From contig JBARCX010000216.1 of the NCBI GenBank assembly GCA_049794535.1, positions 1-6,190 on the forward strand: DNA of 6,190 nt, given 5' to 3'. Both the position numbers and the translations under genes were made by a program. This DNA comes from JBARCX01 sp049794535. GTDB taxonomy: Bacteria > Pseudomonadota > Gammaproteobacteria > Xanthomonadales > Rhodanobacteraceae. Below are positions 5,324-6,190 of the stretch, in pieces; the first letter of the stretch is position 1, and each line of letters starts with the position of its first letter. The notes under the pieces are model-generated. The model was given only the letters and a program-made list of their open reading frames with translations, made no database searches and had not been told where the DNA came from.

Positions 5324-6136
5324 ATGCTGCCCGCACTCTCACTACTCGCCATCATCTGCTACCTGCTGGCCACTGGCATGCTGGCCCGGCGGCTATTCGG
5401 CGGCGCGCAGCCCAACACCTCGTCGACCTGGGTTTATCCAGCGCTAGCCATCGCAGCCATTGGAGTGCTGGCGCATGCCGGCGTGCTGTTAGGCATGCAT
5501 CGTGGCGCCCTGGATCTGCACTTCTTTGCGGCGTTATCGCTAGTCGCCTGCGTGGTGTCGGCACTGACCTTGCTAGTAAATCTCACACGGCCGATCGCCA
5601 CCCTCGGCGTGATCGTATTCCCGCTCACTGCGCTGCTACTGGCGGTGGACAGTTTCCTTGCACCCCCCACCATGCCGCAGTCGATGGACTGGCAGATCAA
5701 GCTGCACGTTACCGTGGCATTGCTTGCGTTCGGCGTACTGTCGATAGCTGCAGCATTGGCAATTCTTCTAGCGCTTCAAGAGCGCGCACTGCGTCATCGC
5801 CAAATTGGTCCGTGGCTACGCGCACTGCCGCCACTGACCCTGACCGAAACACTGCTGTTCCGGCTGATCGGTGCCGGCTTCATGCTGCTCACACTCACCC
5901 TGCTGACCGGCATCCTGTTTGTCGACAATTTGTTCGGCCAGCATTTGATGCACAAAACGGTGCTGTCGATCATTGCATGGCTGGTGTTCGGCGCCTTGCT
6001 CTACGGTCGTTGGCGCCATGGCTGGCGCGGCCGCAGCGCAGTCAATCTCACGCTGATCGGCATGGCCGTACTAGTGCTGGCATTCTTCGGCTCGAAGTTC
6101 GTACTGGAAGTCATCCTGCACCGCGCGGTGGACTGA
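5324..6136 (+). CDS. ypjD: CcsA-superfamily inner-membrane protein, YpjD/CorE-like
   Basis: A 270-residue polytopic protein with about eight hydrophobic segments, of the cytochrome-c-assembly (CcsA/CcmC-like) superfamily. The E. coli relative YpjD (CorE, 263 residues) lies divergently beside ffh and has been linked to divalent-cation efflux or tolerance; the c-type cytochrome label is a superfamily name and not evidence of that role here. Matching stretches include the start MLPALSLLAIICYLLA, LLTLTLLTGILFVDNLF (188-204), HKTVLSIIAWLVF (210-222), HGWRGR (232-237) and the terminal AFFGSKFV (253-260). Conserved-type histidines are His51, His128 and His210. The frame is open from a TTG at 5258, and a GTG at 5306 is possible. 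I choose the ATG at 5324 because it aligns with the E. coli start, although no clear Shine-Dalgarno precedes it. Confidence 0.9.
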   Translation: MLPALSLLAIICYLLATGMLARRLFGGAQPNTSSTWVYPALAIAAIGVLAHAGVLLGMHRGALDLHFFAALSLVACVVSALTLLVNLTRPIATLGVIVFPLTALLLAVDSFLAPPTMPQSMDWQIKLHVTVALLAFGVLSIAAALAILLALQERALRHRQIGPWLRALPPLTLTETLLFRLIGAGFMLLTLTLLTGILFVDNLFGQHLMHKTVLSIIAWLVFGALLYGRWRHGWRGRSAVNLTLIGMAVLVLAFFGSKFVLEVILHRAVD

Positions 6137-6167
6137 GCAACTACGCGAAATGCGCCCGCATGGTTTA

Positions 6168-6188
6168 GCGAGCGCCCGACAGGCTCGC
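6168..6188. repeat. Possible 3' hairpin after the ypjD-like gene
   Basis: GCGAGC (6168-6173) and GCTCGC (6183-6188) form a 6-bp stem with a 9-nt loop, 31 nt after the stop codon. The window ends 2 nt later, so a following T-run cannot be seen. It may be a terminator or chance. Confidence 0.3.
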
Positions 6189-6190
6189 AG

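Noticed and set aside
5068..6168. Long plus-strand open frame running antisense to the repressor and across the ypjD-like gene in another frame
   Set aside because: Its translation shows no recognisable motif and is Arg/Ala/His-rich as expected of a shadow in GC-rich DNA; the overlapped frames have clear family signatures.

Overview
The window carries the conserved gammaproteobacterial translation and protein-targeting cluster ffh - rpsP - rimM - trmD, read right to left on the minus strand. To its right lie a three-gene minus-strand group (ArsR/SdpR-type repressor, SdpI/DUF1648 membrane protein, secreted DUF3887 alpha/beta hydrolase) and a divergent plus-strand gene for a CcsA-superfamily membrane protein of the YpjD/CorE type. 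The DNA is GC-rich. RimM and the CcsA-type protein resemble their E. coli counterparts along their length, and an E. coli-like ffh/ypjD neighbourhood is recognisable. A GC-rich gammaproteobacterium, plausibly of the Xanthomonadales (Rhodanobacter/Dyella-like), fits; that lineage is inferred from general gene content and not proven here.

Layout: 1-469 trmD (minus strand, cut by the left edge after 156 codons); 504-1019 rimM; 1022-1276 rpsP; 1277-1406 a spacer holding an ffh terminator, a likely rpsP promoter and two small hairpins; 1407-2786 ffh; 2787-2856 a spacer with a candidate extended -10 promoter for ffh; 2857-4194 the secreted hydrolase; 4277-4921 the SdpI-like membrane protein; 4918-5205 the ArsR/SdpR-like repressor; 5206-5323 a divergent regulatory region with an AT-rich nested palindrome; 5324-6136 the ypjD/corE-like gene; 6137-6190 a short tail with a possible hairpin. 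No gene-free stretch exceeds 300 bases. I see no tRNA, rRNA, IS element, CRISPR array or origin.

How the parts work together: Ffh is the SRP GTPase. S16, RimM (30S maturation) and TrmD (m1G37 tRNA methylation) form the usual ribosome-biogenesis operon; rplS would be expected past the left edge. The ArsR-like protein and the SdpI-like protein are translationally coupled (ATGA overlap, very strong Shine-Dalgarno) and resemble the widespread SdpR/SdpI autorepressor-membrane protein pair. The palindrome upstream is the obvious candidate autoregulatory operator. The hydrolase downstream may be co-transcribed with them. The most notable point is that this regulated envelope module sits between ffh and the ypjD/corE-like gene, which are direct divergent neighbours in E. 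coli. The rest of the window is ordinary housekeeping DNA.
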